The translations under genes and the position numbers were made by a program. From Rhodospirillaceae bacterium (lineage in GTDB: Bacteria; Pseudomonadota; Alphaproteobacteria; Bin65): a stretch of DNA of 64,000 nucleotides. Each line of letters opens with the position of its first letter. Positions within the stretch are counted from its first letter, which is position 1. The DNA is taken from contig JAPPLJ010000030.1 in NCBI GenBank assembly GCA_028819475.1, positions 186,001 through 250,000 of the forward strand, read 5' to 3'. Shown one piece after another: positions 1 to 8,069 of this stretch. The notes under the pieces were generated by a model. The model was not told where the DNA came from. It ran no database searches and saw only the letters and a list, made by a program, of their open reading frames with translations.

Positions 1-701
1 TTGATGCTGAGCGTCGAGCCGGTGATGAAGTCGGCGTCGTCGCCGGTCAGGAAGACCACGCCGCGGGCGATGTCCTTCGCATTGCCGAGGCGGCCGACCG
101 GAATCCGCTGGATGATCCGCTCCAGCACCTTCTGCGGCACGGCGCGCACCATGTCGGTATCGACATAGCCCGGCGCGATGGCGTTGACCGTGATGCCCTG
201 GGCCGCGCCCTCCTGGGCCAGCGCCTTGGTGAAACCGTGGATGCCGGACTTGGCGGCGGCGTAGTTCACTTGGCCGTACTGCCCGCCCTGGCCGTTGATC
301 GAGCCGATGTTGACGATGCGGCCGAACTTGCGCGCGCGCATGCCTTCGATCACGGCGCGCGAGCAGTTGAAGCAGGACGAGAGGTTGGTGCGGATAACAT
401 CGTCCCAGTTGTCGTAGGGCATCCGGTGCATGGTGCCGTCGCGGGTGATGCCGGCGTTGTTGACCAGGATGTCGATCGGGCCGAGATCGGCCTCGACCTG
501 CGCCACACCGTCCCTGACGGCGTCGAAGTCGCCGACGTCGAACTTGTAGACGCCGATGCCGGTGCGGTCGGCAAATTCCCGGGCCCGCTCGTCGTTACCG
601 CCGTAGTTCGCGGCCACCTTGCAGCCGGCTTCCTGCAGCGCGATGGAAATCGCCTCGCCGATGCCACGGGTTCCGCCCGTGACCAGTGCTACGCGCGCCA
701 T
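1..701 (-). CDS. phbB: Acetoacetyl-CoA reductase (3' end cut by window edge)
   Basis: NADPH-dependent reduction of acetoacetyl-CoA to (R)-3-hydroxybutyryl-CoA, the second step of polyhydroxybutyrate synthesis, in the cytoplasm. The 233 visible residues carry the short-chain dehydrogenase signatures: nucleotide-binding TGGTRGIG at residues 8-15, NNAG at 81-84, catalytic Ser134 within NIGSINGQ, and Tyr147-x3-Lys151. The NGQGGQYGQVNY stretch is typical of PhbB/PhaB rather than FabG. The start is the ATG at 701, preceded by an AGGAGA ribosome site. The frame is still open at base 1 after GSTLSI; only a handful of C-terminal residues should be missing. It lies 135 nt downstream of phbA on the same strand, the usual phbAB order. 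Confidence 0.95.
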   Translation of the reverse strand, partial: MARVALVTGGTRGIGEAISIALQEAGCKVAANYGGNDERAREFADRTGIGVYKFDVGDFDAVRDGVAQVEADLGPIDILVNNAGITRDGTMHRMPYDNWDDVIRTNLSSCFNCSRAVIEGMRARKFGRIVNIGSINGQGGQYGQVNYAAAKSGIHGFTKALAQEGAAQGITVNAIAPGYVDTDMVRAVPQKVLERIIQRIPVGRLGNAKDIARGVVFLTGDDADFITGSTLSI

Positions 702-785
702 GATGTCGTTCTCCTGTTGTGCAGCCCGCTGCGCATTTTCCGTGCGCCGGCGCGGCCGCGTCCTTAGGGTTCGGTTAGGGGTGTC

Positions 786-814
786 GGGGCGGTCCGGAAC
801 AGCCCGGCCGCCCC
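786..814 (-). other. GC-rich hairpin between phbA and phbB
   Basis: A near-perfect inverted repeat (GGGGCGG-T-CCGG at 786-797 against CCGGCCGCCCC at 804-814, one bulged base) lies in the 135-nt phbA-phbB gap. No T-run follows on the minus strand, so it is not a normal intrinsic terminator. It could pause or process the phbAB transcript. Confidence 0.4.
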
Positions 815-836
815 GCGGGAGGATCGTGTCTCCGGA

Positions 837-2012
837 TCAGTCGCGCGCCACGCACATGGCGATGCCCATGCCGCCGCCGATGCACAGTGTGGCAAGGCCC
901 TTTTTGGCATCGCGCCGCTTCATTTCGTAAAGCAGCGTGGTCAGGATGCGCGCGCCGGACGCGCCGATCGGATGGCCGAGCGCGATCGCGCCACCGTTGA
1001 CGTTCACCTTGTCCATGTCGAAACCGAGATCCTTGGCAACCGCGCAGGACTGCGCCGCGAAAGCCTCATTCGATTCGACCAGGTCGACATCGTCGATGCT
1101 CCAGCCGGCCTTTTCCAGCGCCTTGCGGCTTGCCGGGATCGGGCCGGAGCCCATCAGCGCCGGATCGACGCCGGTCGTCGCCCAGGACACAATGCGGCCC
1201 AGCGGCTCGACGTGGCGACTCTCCGCCTGCTCGCGCGACATCAGGACGAGCGCTGCCGCGCCGTCGTTGATGCCCGAGGCATTGCCCGCCGTCACCGTGC
1301 CGTCCTTCGAAAAGGCCGGACGCAGCTTGGCGAGCGTTTCCGTGGTGGTGCCATGGCGGGGATACTCGTCGGTATCGACCGTGACGTCGCCCTTGCGGTT
1401 CGGCACCACGACGGGCGCGATCTCGTCGGCGAACTTGCCGGATACCTGTGCCGCTGCCGCCTTGGCCTGGCTGGCGGCGGCAAACGCGTCCTGGTCGTCG
1501 CGGGTGATCTGCCATTGCTCGGCGACATTTTCCGCCGTGGTGCCCATGTGGTAGCCGTTGAAGGCGTCCCACAGGCCGTCCCTGATCATGGTGTCGGTAA
1601 AGGCGACGTCGCCCATCTTGGTGCCGGCCCGCATATGGGCGGCGTGGGGCGACTGGCTCATGCTCTCCTGCCCGCCGGCCACGACGATCTCCGCGTCGCC
1701 CGCCTGGATCGCCTGACCGGCCATCGCGACCGCGCGCAGGCCCGAGCCGCACACCTGGTTGATGGTCAGCGCGGTCTTTTCCTTCGGCACGCCGGCGGAC
1801 ATGGCGGCCTGCCGGGCCGGGTTCTGGCCGGTATCGGCGGTCAGAACCTGCCCCATGATCACGTCGTCGACATCCGCGCCGGCGACGTTCGACCGTTCCA
1901 TGGCCGCTTCGATGGCGACCCTGCCGAGATCGGCGGCCGGCACCGTGGCGAAGGCGCCGCTGAAGGCGCCGATCGGGGTGCGGGCGGCGCTGGCAATGAT
2001 GACGTCCGTCAT
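837..2012 (-). CDS. phbA: Acetyl-CoA acetyltransferase (beta-ketothiolase)
   Basis: Condenses two acetyl-CoA to acetoacetyl-CoA, the entry step of PHB synthesis; the reverse reaction serves ketone-body breakdown. At 391 residues it has the standard thiolase length. Visible motifs are the acylated cysteine (Cys88, in [10 protein letters not shown]), the NEAFAAQ loop, the [17 protein letters not shown] signature carrying the active-site His, and the second catalytic cysteine in LCIGGGMG close to the C-terminus. The ATG at 2012 has a strong AGGAGGAAA ribosome site. phbB follows in the same direction, and the TGC-rich candidate PhaR site at 2165-2194 lies upstream, which would place it under PhaR control (inference). 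Confidence 0.97.
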   Translation of the reverse strand: MTDVIIASAARTPIGAFSGAFATVPAADLGRVAIEAAMERSNVAGADVDDVIMGQVLTADTGQNPARQAAMSAGVPKEKTALTINQVCGSGLRAVAMAGQAIQAGDAEIVVAGGQESMSQSPHAAHMRAGTKMGDVAFTDTMIRDGLWDAFNGYHMGTTAENVAEQWQITRDDQDAFAAASQAKAAAAQVSGKFADEIAPVVVPNRKGDVTVDTDEYPRHGTTTETLAKLRPAFSKDGTVTAGNASGINDGAAALVLMSREQAESRHVEPLGRIVSWATTGVDPALMGSGPIPASRKALEKAGWSIDDVDLVESNEAFAAQSCAVAKDLGFDMDKVNVNGGAIALGHPIGASGARILTTLLYEMKRRDAKKGLATLCIGGGMGIAMCVARD

Positions 2013-2164
2013 GGATGTTTCCTCCTGAAGATCCGGCCAGAAGAGCCGTTAGGGATCGGTTCGCCGGCGCTTAGCGGATTTGCGGGCCGGTCCGAACCAG
2101 TACCGGGGACAATCGAACCGTGAGGGATATACGGCAATTTTCGTGCATGGCTACAAGTATAATG

Positions 2165-2194
2165 TTGCACTGCAGCATTTTCAAGTGCACTTGC
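2165..2194. promoter_or_regulatory. TGC-rich candidate PhaR operator upstream of phbA
   Basis: The AT-rich gap between phbA and the PhaC-like gene holds TTGCACTGCAGCA (2165-2177) followed by the palindrome AAGTGCACTT (2183-2192) and a further TTGC. Alphaproteobacterial PhaR proteins are known to bind TGC-rich sites of the CTGC-N3-GCAG kind. A related cluster sits at 3777-3804 in front of phaR itself, which supports the assignment. Binding is not shown here. Confidence 0.5.
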
Positions 2195-2241
2195 GAAATA
2201 AAGGCATTATCGTCGCAGTGACTCCGAATGCAGCCATACGG

Positions 2242-3402
2242 CTACGCGGCCAGGGATTGCTGCCATGCCAGCAGCGGCCGCCAGGTTTCGCGCTCCGCGC
2301 GGCGGCCGGCCATCATGCCGATATGGCCGGCCCGGGCGATGCGGATCTCGGCTTGCGGCAGCAGGCGGGCCAGGGCCAGGGCCGATTCCTGCGGCACGAT
2401 CCGGTCCTTGTCCGGGATGAGGGCGAGAGTCGGCAGGTCGATCTCCTCGGGCCGTATCGTCCGGCCGTCGACGGTCCATCGGCCGGCGGCCGTGAGATTT
2501 TCGCCGTACCACTCCTGCAGAGTCTGACGCGCAATCGGCAACGGAAGCGGTATGCCGTCGTTCAACCAGTCCTCGAGCGCAACGAAGCGCCGCGCCGCGT
2601 CGGAGTCCGGATCCATGCGGGCGAAGGCCCGGAACTTCCGGAAGGCCACCATCGGGTCGTTGGCGGCAAACAGGGCCTGCAATCCGTCGACCGGAAACTG
2701 TCCGAGCGCTTCGAGGACCGGCAGCCAGCTCCCGGCGAAATGCGCCAATGCCCGCGCTTGCTCGGGCCGTTCGGCGTGAAAATCCCACGGCGTCGCCAAG
2801 ACCGCGAGGCCGGCGAGGTCCACCATGCGTCGCCGGGCGGCGCCCAGCACGAGCAGTCCGCCCATGCAGTAACCGATCAGAGCCGGCCGGCCTGCCCGCT
2901 CGATGACGTCGTCAAGCGCCGGTAATAGCCGTTCGCCGATCAGCCGGGAAAGATCGAACCCGCTCTCTTCTGCATCGGGCGCGTTCCACTCCAACAGATA
3001 GACCGGCGCACCGTTCTCCGAAAGGAACCGGGCAAGCGACACGCCAGGCATGAGATCCAGCACATAGCCGCGGTTCACCAGCGACGGAACCAGCAGGAAC
3101 GGCGGCCCGGCGGTCCTGCCGCGCGCCGAATAGTCGAGCAGACGCGCCGTACCGTAGCTTGCGACAACGGGCGGCTCCGGCACGGCGCGGCGGTAAGGAT
3201 GGTTGCGATAGGCGGCGATGCCCGCCAGGAAACCGCTGAACGCCTCTGCCGATGCCCTGCCAACTGCGGCTGCAACGGCGGAGTCGTCATGGTGCGCGAA
3301 GCGGCTGCGGAGCCGTTCTGCCTCAGGACCGTTCCAGCCGGGCCAGCCGTTCCTCAATCCGGTCAAGCCGCTCAAGCAGCTCGTCGAAGCGACCGTCGCC
3401 AT
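2242..3402 (-). CDS. phaC: Short PhaC-like poly(3-hydroxyalkanoate) synthase
   Basis: Alpha/beta-hydrolase-fold protein of the PHA synthase family, expected to polymerise (R)-3-hydroxyacyl-CoA on granules. From the ATG at 3402 it has 386 residues. The lipase-like box GYCMGG holds the nucleophile Cys179. The LEWNAPDAEE segment (137-146) matches the PhaC core, and the predicted Asp (PDKDRIVP) and His (AGHIGMMAG) of the triad follow. The length fits class III/IV synthases (about 355-360 residues), not the ~590-residue class I enzymes usual in this group. The start is uncertain: the N-terminus overlaps the upstream gene by about 80 nt, and in-frame TTG codons nearer its stop could be used. A PhaC-related depolymerase or acyltransferase is possible. 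Confidence 0.75.
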   Translation of the reverse strand: MATVASTSCLSGLTGLRNGWPGWNGPEAERLRSRFAHHDDSAVAAAVGRASAEAFSGFLAGIAAYRNHPYRRAVPEPPVVASYGTARLLDYSARGRTAGPPFLLVPSLVNRGYVLDLMPGVSLARFLSENGAPVYLLEWNAPDAEESGFDLSRLIGERLLPALDDVIERAGRPALIGYCMGGLLVLGAARRRMVDLAGLAVLATPWDFHAERPEQARALAHFAGSWLPVLEALGQFPVDGLQALFAANDPMVAFRKFRAFARMDPDSDAARRFVALEDWLNDGIPLPLPIARQTLQEWYGENLTAAGRWTVDGRTIRPEEIDLPTLALIPDKDRIVPQESALALARLLPQAEIRIARAGHIGMMAGRRAERETWRPLLAWQQSLAA

Positions 3403-3685
3403 CCAGAGATGCAGGCCGAAGGGGCGGGGCGACATCCGGCGATTGAGGCCGATTCGGTCGGAGTCCATCTTGCGCCTCCCCCGTCGGGTTTGCCGGCCCC
3501 GCCGGTGCACCAGGCGCGGCACCCTGGGCCCATTTTGCGAAAAAGCCGGAAATCGCCTCCGAAACGGCCGGGTTCGCCGAAAGCGCGGTCAGCTGATCCT
3601 GCCAGAGGCTCAGATATTGCCGGGCCAGGTCGTCCAGAGGATCCGGCGTTTCGCTTTGGGTGGGATCGTCTTCCGCGCCAGTCAT
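3323..3685 (-). CDS. Small coiled-coil protein, candidate PHA synthase partner
   Basis: A 120-residue protein from the ATG at 3685, directly upstream of and overlapping the PhaC-like gene. The N-terminal half (DDLARQYLSLWQDQL and following) is helical. The middle is Pro/Ala-rich, and the C-terminus (FDELLERLDRIEERLARLE) is a heptad-like coiled coil. Class III and IV PHA synthases need a small helical partner (PhaE, or PhaR of Bacillus) encoded next to phaC; PhaE also ends in a coiled coil. This protein is much shorter than typical PhaE. The gene order suggests it binds the synthase or anchors it to the granule. I do not recognise it by sequence, so the role is inferred from position and architecture. 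Confidence 0.6.
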   Translation of the reverse strand: MTGAEDDPTQSETPDPLDDLARQYLSLWQDQLTALSANPAVSEAISGFFAKWAQGAAPGAPAGPANPTGEAQDGLRPNRPQSPDVAPPLRPASLDGDGRFDELLERLDRIEERLARLERS

Positions 3686-3776
3686 GGTCCACCATAGCGC
3701 GACCGGATATCCGGGCCAATTTGTTTGCGCCCGCATTCCCTTCGCGCCGATGCCATTGCGCGCCTGCGAAATGAAT

Positions 3777-3804
3777 CTTGCGCATTGCGGCAAATTGCTG
3801 GCAG
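3777..3804. promoter_or_regulatory. TGC-rich candidate PhaR operator between phaC operon and phaR
   Basis: In the 214-nt divergent gap between the minus-strand synthase genes and phaR there is a cluster of TTGC/GCAA repeats: TTGCGCA, then the palindrome TTGCGGCAA (3785-3793), then TTGCTGGCAG. It resembles the site in front of phbA and is a plausible PhaR autoregulatory site that would also control the synthase pair. Confidence 0.45.
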
Positions 3805-3899
3805 TGTTGGAAAAATCGGCTTACCGGACCGGCTCCCCCGCCCTTGGGCATCGCGCGACTGAGCGCGGGCGCCGGAATTTGCAGGAGGGCTGCACCGCC

Positions 3900-4499
3900 A
3901 TGCCCAGCAGGAAACAGCCGGGGGACGACGGCCAGGTCGTCATCAAGAAATACGCCAACCGCCGTCTCTACAACACGGCGACCAGCAGCTACGTCACCCT
4001 GGACGACCTGAGCGGCATGGTCCGCAACGACATCGATTTCGTGGTCTACGACGCGAAGACCGGCGACGACATCACGCGCTCGGTCCTGACCCAGATCATC
4101 GTCGAAGAGGAGGCCAAGGGGCAGAACCTCCTGCCTATCCGTTTCCTCAGGCAGCTGATCGGCATGTATGGCGATTCGCTTCAGGACCTCGTGCCCAAGT
4201 ACCTCGAGCACAGCATGGAAAGCTTCATCGACAACCAGGAGCAGATGCGCGAATACATGACCCAGGCCTTCGACGGCATGTTCCCGTTCGGCTCGCTGGA
4301 AGACCTGAGCCAGCAGAACATGGAAATGATGAAGCAGGCGCTGGCGATGTTCAATCCGTACCAGGCGACCGGCGGGGCCGGGCGCGAGGATCGCAAACCG
4401 GCATCCGCAGCAGGCGACCCCTTTGCCCTGATGCAGGCGCAGATCGATGCCTTGCAGGAACAGATGCAGGCGCTGGCCGGCCTGAACCGGAAAAAATAG
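3900..4499 (+). CDS. phaR: Polyhydroxyalkanoate synthesis repressor PhaR
   Basis: Cytoplasmic and granule-associated repressor that binds both PHA and the promoters of PHA genes. The 199-residue protein starts at the ATG at 3900 with an AGGAGGG ribosome site 10 nt upstream. It has the diagnostic N-terminal DNA-binding segment KKYANRRLYNT (residues 16-26) followed by TLDDLSGMV, then two PHB-accumulation regulatory segments (LLPIRFLRQLIGMYGDSLQ; SFIDNQEQMREYM). The C-terminus is helical and Gln-rich (QAQIDALQEQMQAL). It is divergent from the synthase/partner pair, the usual arrangement for phaR and phaC. TGC-rich sites lie in its own upstream region and before phbA. Confidence 0.95.
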   Translation: MPSRKQPGDDGQVVIKKYANRRLYNTATSSYVTLDDLSGMVRNDIDFVVYDAKTGDDITRSVLTQIIVEEEAKGQNLLPIRFLRQLIGMYGDSLQDLVPKYLEHSMESFIDNQEQMREYMTQAFDGMFPFGSLEDLSQQNMEMMKQALAMFNPYQATGGAGREDRKPASAAGDPFALMQAQIDALQEQMQALAGLNRKK

Positions 4500-4553
4500 C
4501 CGCCGCCCTCCCAACGGCCGGCTTGCCGGCGTTTCCACCAGTTGCGACTGCCC

Positions 4554-6077
4554 ATGGACAAGCCGGAAACGATTCTGGACCTGCTGCGAGCCGGCGCCGC
4601 CGGGGCGCCCGCGATCGGCGGCGAACAGGGCGACAGCTTCACCTATGAAGGATTGCGCGCGCTCTCCGGCAGGACCGCAGCACGCCTCGCCGATTGCGGA
4701 ATCGGTCGCGGCGGCCGGGTCGCCATCGTGCTGCCCAACGGCCCGGAGATGGCGGCGGCTTTCGTTGCCCTGGCGAGTTGCGCCACCACCGCGCCGCTCA
4801 ACCCGGCCTACCGGTCCGAGGAATTCCGCTTCTATCTGAGCGATCTGCGCGCCGACGCCCTGATTGTCGAACGGGATATGGAAAGCCCGGCGCGCGGGAT
4901 TGCGGCCGAACTGTCACTGCCGGTGATCGAGCTGATGCCCGATGCCGCCGGACCGGCCGGCGCGTTTACCCTTGCCGGGACCGGGGGCAAATCGGCCGCC
5001 GACACTTCGGCGCCGGGTCCCGACGATATCGCGCTCATCCTCCATACCTCCGGCACCACCTCGCGGCCGAAGATCGTCCCGCTGACCCAGCGCAATATCT
5101 GCACCTCGGCCCGCAACATCGCGGAGACCCTGGCACTGAAACCTGCCGATCGATGCCTGAATGTCATGCCGCTGTTCCACATCCACGGCCTGATCGGCGC
5201 CGTGCTGGCGAGCCTTGCCGCCGGCGCGTCGGTCTGGTGCGCGCCGGGGTTCAATGCATTGCGTTTCTTCGGCTGGATGACGGAGGCCGCACCAAGCTGG
5301 TACAGTGCCGTCCCCACCATGCACCAGGCCATCCTGTCCCGCGCCGGCCGCAACAGGGCCGCGATAGCCGAAGCCGCCCTGCGCTTCATCCGTTCGTCAT
5401 CCTCCTCCCTGCCGCCGCAGGTCATGGCCGTGCTGGAGGAAACGTTCGGCTGCCCGGTGATCGAAAGCTACGGCATGACCGAAGCGGCGCATCAGATGGC
5501 CTCGAACCCCCTGCCGCCCGCCGGGCGCAAGCCGGGCACCGTGGGCGTCGCGGCCGGGCCGGAGATCGCGGTGCTCGACGGCGCGAACCGGCCGGTGCAT
5601 GCCGGAACCATCGGCGAAGTCTGCATCCGCGGCGCCAATGTCACGCCGGGCTACGAGGCGAACCCGGAGGCCAATGCGGAAGCCTTTGCCGGCGGCTGGT
5701 TTCACACCGGCGACCAGGGGACGCTCGACGGCGACGGCTATCTGACCATCACCGGGCGCCTCAAGGAAATCATCAACCGGGGTGGCGAGAAGATCTCGCC
5801 GCGCGAGGTCGACGAGGTGCTGCTCGATCACCCCACGGTCGCGCAGGCCGTCACCTTCGCCCTGCCCCACGACAAGCTGGGCGAGGAAGTTGCCGCTGCC
5901 GTTGTGCCGGCCGGCGACAGCGGCGTTGACGAGCGCACCCTGCGGGACTTCGCGGCCCAGAGGCTGGCCGACTTCAAGGTGCCGCGCCGCATCGTCGTGC
6001 TCGAGGAAATTCCCAAGGGTGCGACCGGGAAGGTCCAGCGCATCGGCCTGCACGAGAAACTGGCAAACTTTCTATGA
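4554..6077 (+). CDS. AMP-dependent acyl-CoA synthetase
   Basis: A 507-residue member of the ANL adenylate-forming superfamily that activates a carboxylate with ATP and CoA. It shows the P-loop LHTSGTTSRPKIVPL at about residues 164-178, the YGMTEAAHQ core motif, the GWFHTGDQG hinge motif and the C-terminal lysine in PKGATGKVQR. The overall pattern (SSSSLPP; TEAAHQMASNPLPP) resembles the oxalyl-CoA synthetase/Pcs60 group, but substrate cannot be fixed from sequence. The ATG at 4554 is chosen; a TTG at 4542 is an alternative. It overlaps the next gene by 4 nt (ATGA), so the two are translationally coupled. Confidence 0.88.
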   Translation: MDKPETILDLLRAGAAGAPAIGGEQGDSFTYEGLRALSGRTAARLADCGIGRGGRVAIVLPNGPEMAAAFVALASCATTAPLNPAYRSEEFRFYLSDLRADALIVERDMESPARGIAAELSLPVIELMPDAAGPAGAFTLAGTGGKSAADTSAPGPDDIALILHTSGTTSRPKIVPLTQRNICTSARNIAETLALKPADRCLNVMPLFHIHGLIGAVLASLAAGASVWCAPGFNALRFFGWMTEAAPSWYSAVPTMHQAILSRAGRNRAAIAEAALRFIRSSSSSLPPQVMAVLEETFGCPVIESYGMTEAAHQMASNPLPPAGRKPGTVGVAAGPEIAVLDGANRPVHAGTIGEVCIRGANVTPGYEANPEANAEAFAGGWFHTGDQGTLDGDGYLTITGRLKEIINRGGEKISPREVDEVLLDHPTVAQAVTFALPHDKLGEEVAAAVVPAGDSGVDERTLRDFAAQRLADFKVPRRIVVLEEIPKGATGKVQRIGLHEKLANFL

Positions 6078-7051
6078 AGATCGCGATCTACGGCGCGGGC
6101 GCCATCGGCGGCTATCTGGGATGCGAACTGGCGCGCGCCGGGACCGACGTCACGATGATCGCCCGGAACCGGACCCTGGCGGCGATCCGCGAGAACGGCA
6201 TTACGCTGCATATCGACGGCGAAACGCGGATCGGCCGGCCGGCGGCGACCGAAGATACCGCCAAGGCAGGCCCGCAGGATGCCGTGATCGTTGCCGTCAA
6301 GGCCAACGCAGCGCCGGTCATTGCAACGCAGATAGCCCCGATGCTGGGGCCGGAGACTGCCGTCGTCACCGCGACCAACGGCGTGCCCTGGTGGTATTTT
6401 CACGAGCATGGCGGCGCGCTCGCCGGCACACGCCTCGAAGCCGTCGATCCGGGCGGCGTCCAGTGGCAATCGATCGGCCCGGAACGGGCGATCGGCTGCG
6501 TCGTCTATCCGGCGGCGGAAGCGATCGGGCCCGGCGTGATCCGCCATATTTCGCTCAACCGCTTCTCGCTGGGCGAACCCGGCGGCGGCAAGTCCGACCG
6601 GATCCTGCGATTGGCCGGGGCGCTGAAATCCGCCGGCTTTTCTGCGCCGGTCCGGCCGCGCATCCGCGACGAAATCTGGCTGAAGCTCTGGGGCAATCTG
6701 AGCTTCAACCCGGTGAGCGTGCTTACCGGCGCCACCCTGGGGCAAATGGCCGGCGATCCTCTGGTCCGCCCGGTGATCGCCGCCATGATGACCGAAGCGC
6801 AGACCGTGGGCGAGGCGCTGGGCGTGTCGTTCGGAGTCACTTGCGACAAGCGGATTGACGGGGCCGGCAAGGTCGGCGCCCATCGCACCTCCATGTTGCA
6901 GGATCTCGACGCCGGCCGGAAAATGGAGATCGACGCGCTGGTCTGCGCGGTGCAGGAGCTGGCGCGGCTGGTCCGGATCGAGACGCCGGCGATCGATGCC
7001 GTGGCCGGGCTGGTCAAAATGCGAGCGCAGGTCGATGGACTGTATCCTTAG
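6074..7051 (+). CDS. 2-dehydropantoate 2-reductase family protein
   Basis: A 325-residue NADPH-dependent ketopantoate reductase-type enzyme (ApbA/PanE fold). The N-terminal dinucleotide motif GAGAIGGYLG is at residues 7-16, VKAN appears near residues 76-79, and the conserved KLWGNLSFNP segment with its catalytic Lys/Asn lies near 200-210. The C-terminal helical domain ends in DRKM-like substrate residues (HRTSMLQDLDAGRKMEID). It starts within the stop of the acyl-CoA synthetase. Many genomes hold several paralogues with unknown 2-oxoacid substrates, so a true pantothenate role is not certain; coupling to the synthetase suggests a catabolic role. Confidence 0.85.
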   Translation: MKIAIYGAGAIGGYLGCELARAGTDVTMIARNRTLAAIRENGITLHIDGETRIGRPAATEDTAKAGPQDAVIVAVKANAAPVIATQIAPMLGPETAVVTATNGVPWWYFHEHGGALAGTRLEAVDPGGVQWQSIGPERAIGCVVYPAAEAIGPGVIRHISLNRFSLGEPGGGKSDRILRLAGALKSAGFSAPVRPRIRDEIWLKLWGNLSFNPVSVLTGATLGQMAGDPLVRPVIAAMMTEAQTVGEALGVSFGVTCDKRIDGAGKVGAHRTSMLQDLDAGRKMEIDALVCAVQELARLVRIETPAIDAVAGLVKMRAQVDGLYP

Positions 7052-7060
7052 GCCGGCGCG

Positions 7061-7327
7061 GTGACCGTCAAGTCGCCCTGTCTCCTGGTATGCGAACTCG
7101 ACCGGACGACCGGCTGGTGCTTCGGCTGCGGGCGCAGCGGCGAAGAGGTGGAGAACTGGCTGGCCTATTCGGACGGGCGGCGCGACGCCGTGATGGCCGC
7201 CCTGCCGGAGCGCCTCGTCGCCCTGGGCCTGCCGCCCGAAGGCGACCAGCGGATGGCCGAAGACAAGGCCCGCGCCCAGAAGGGCGTCGCCCGCCGGCAG
7301 AACAGGCGGCGCAAGCGGCGGGCGTGA
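7061..7327 (+). CDS. DUF1289 family Cys-rich protein
   Basis: An 88-residue protein with a GTG start at 7061, nine nucleotides after the reductase stop. The family signature is SPCLLVC (Cys7, Cys11), D-x2-TGWCFGC (Cys20, Cys23) and the W of VENW. The four cysteines probably bind metal. The C-terminal tail is strongly basic (RRQNRRRKRR), hinting at nucleic-acid binding. The molecular function of DUF1289 is unknown; no function is claimed. Confidence 0.85.
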   Translation: MTVKSPCLLVCELDRTTGWCFGCGRSGEEVENWLAYSDGRRDAVMAALPERLVALGLPPEGDQRMAEDKARAQKGVARRQNRRRKRRA

Positions 7328-7332
7328 CCCGG

Positions 7333-7734
7333 CTATTCGAAGGCGGAAGCCGGGTGCCGGGTCACATCGGTCTTCGCAAAATCGGCGCCCTTGAACAGCA
7401 AAGGCTCCCCGGTCGCCTTGCTCACTGCGTAGGCCATGCAATCGCCGAAATTCAGCCGCGCCGGATGCCGCCCCTTGCCGTAAAGGCGGAACGCCCGCGC
7501 AGCATGTCGGTACTCCTCCGGGCCGAACGGGACGACACGAACGCCCAGACCGCTGCAAAACGCTTCGATATCGCGCAAATCGCCATCGGTCCGGCTGACG
7601 AATACCATCGATGCTTCCAAAAGGTTCGGAGCGCCGATCAGCGCCGTTTCCGCCGCTATAATCGCCGTAAAGAAACCTGCCGAATCAGGCTCGCCCTTCA
7701 GGATGGAGATGACAACAGAAGTATCGACGACCAC
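7333..7734 (-). CDS. vapC: VapC-type PIN domain toxin
   Basis: Predicted Mg2+-dependent endoribonuclease toxin of a type II toxin-antitoxin pair. The 133 residues show the PIN acidic residues: Asp4 in VVDTS, Glu40 in LLEAS, Asp98 in NFGDCMAYA and Asp118 in LLFKGADF. It starts with GTG directly after the TAA of vapB, with zero spacing, so expression depends on the antitoxin gene. Its C-terminus converges on the DUF1289 gene. Confidence 0.93.
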   Translation of the reverse strand: MVVDTSVVISILKGEPDSAGFFTAIIAAETALIGAPNLLEASMVFVSRTDGDLRDIEAFCSGLGVRVVPFGPEEYRHAARAFRLYGKGRHPARLNFGDCMAYAVSKATGEPLLFKGADFAKTDVTRHPASAFE

Positions 7735-8001
7735 TTACTTGGGTAATCCGTTCTCGTCGTACAGTTCTTCGACCATCTCTCTGGCCGACTTTCCGGAATC
7801 TTTCCACCGCAGCGCCGAGGTCCGCGCGACGATCTCCCGGGCCGCCTCCAGCTTGCGCTTGCCTTCATACTCAGCCGAACATTCCCGGGTCAGCCGCTGT
7901 TCGATCGCCGTCTTCACGGCAGCGTCGATGCTTTCGCCGGTCGCCTCGGCCAATTCGCGCGCCAGCCGATCGATTTCCGGGTCGTCGATATTGAGCGGCA
8001 T
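7735..8001 (-). CDS. vapB: VapB-type antitoxin
   Basis: An 88-residue antitoxin of the Rv0623-like family. The N-terminus (LNIDDPEIDRLARELAEATGES) matches the short ribbon-helix-helix DNA-binding part of this family, and the C-terminal region (KDSGKSAREMVEELYDENG) would wrap the toxin. It lies immediately upstream of vapC and 68 nt downstream of the flavoenzyme gene on the same strand; it may have its own autoregulated promoter in the AT-richer 8002-8069 gap. Confidence 0.9.
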   Translation of the reverse strand: MPLNIDDPEIDRLARELAEATGESIDAAVKTAIEQRLTRECSAEYEGKRKLEAAREIVARTSALRWKDSGKSAREMVEELYDENGLPK

Positions 8002-8069
8002 CGTCGGTTTCCGGTCGCCGATAGTGTGGAACGAAAGTAGGTCGAATCCGGAATTTCTTCAACCGTCCA

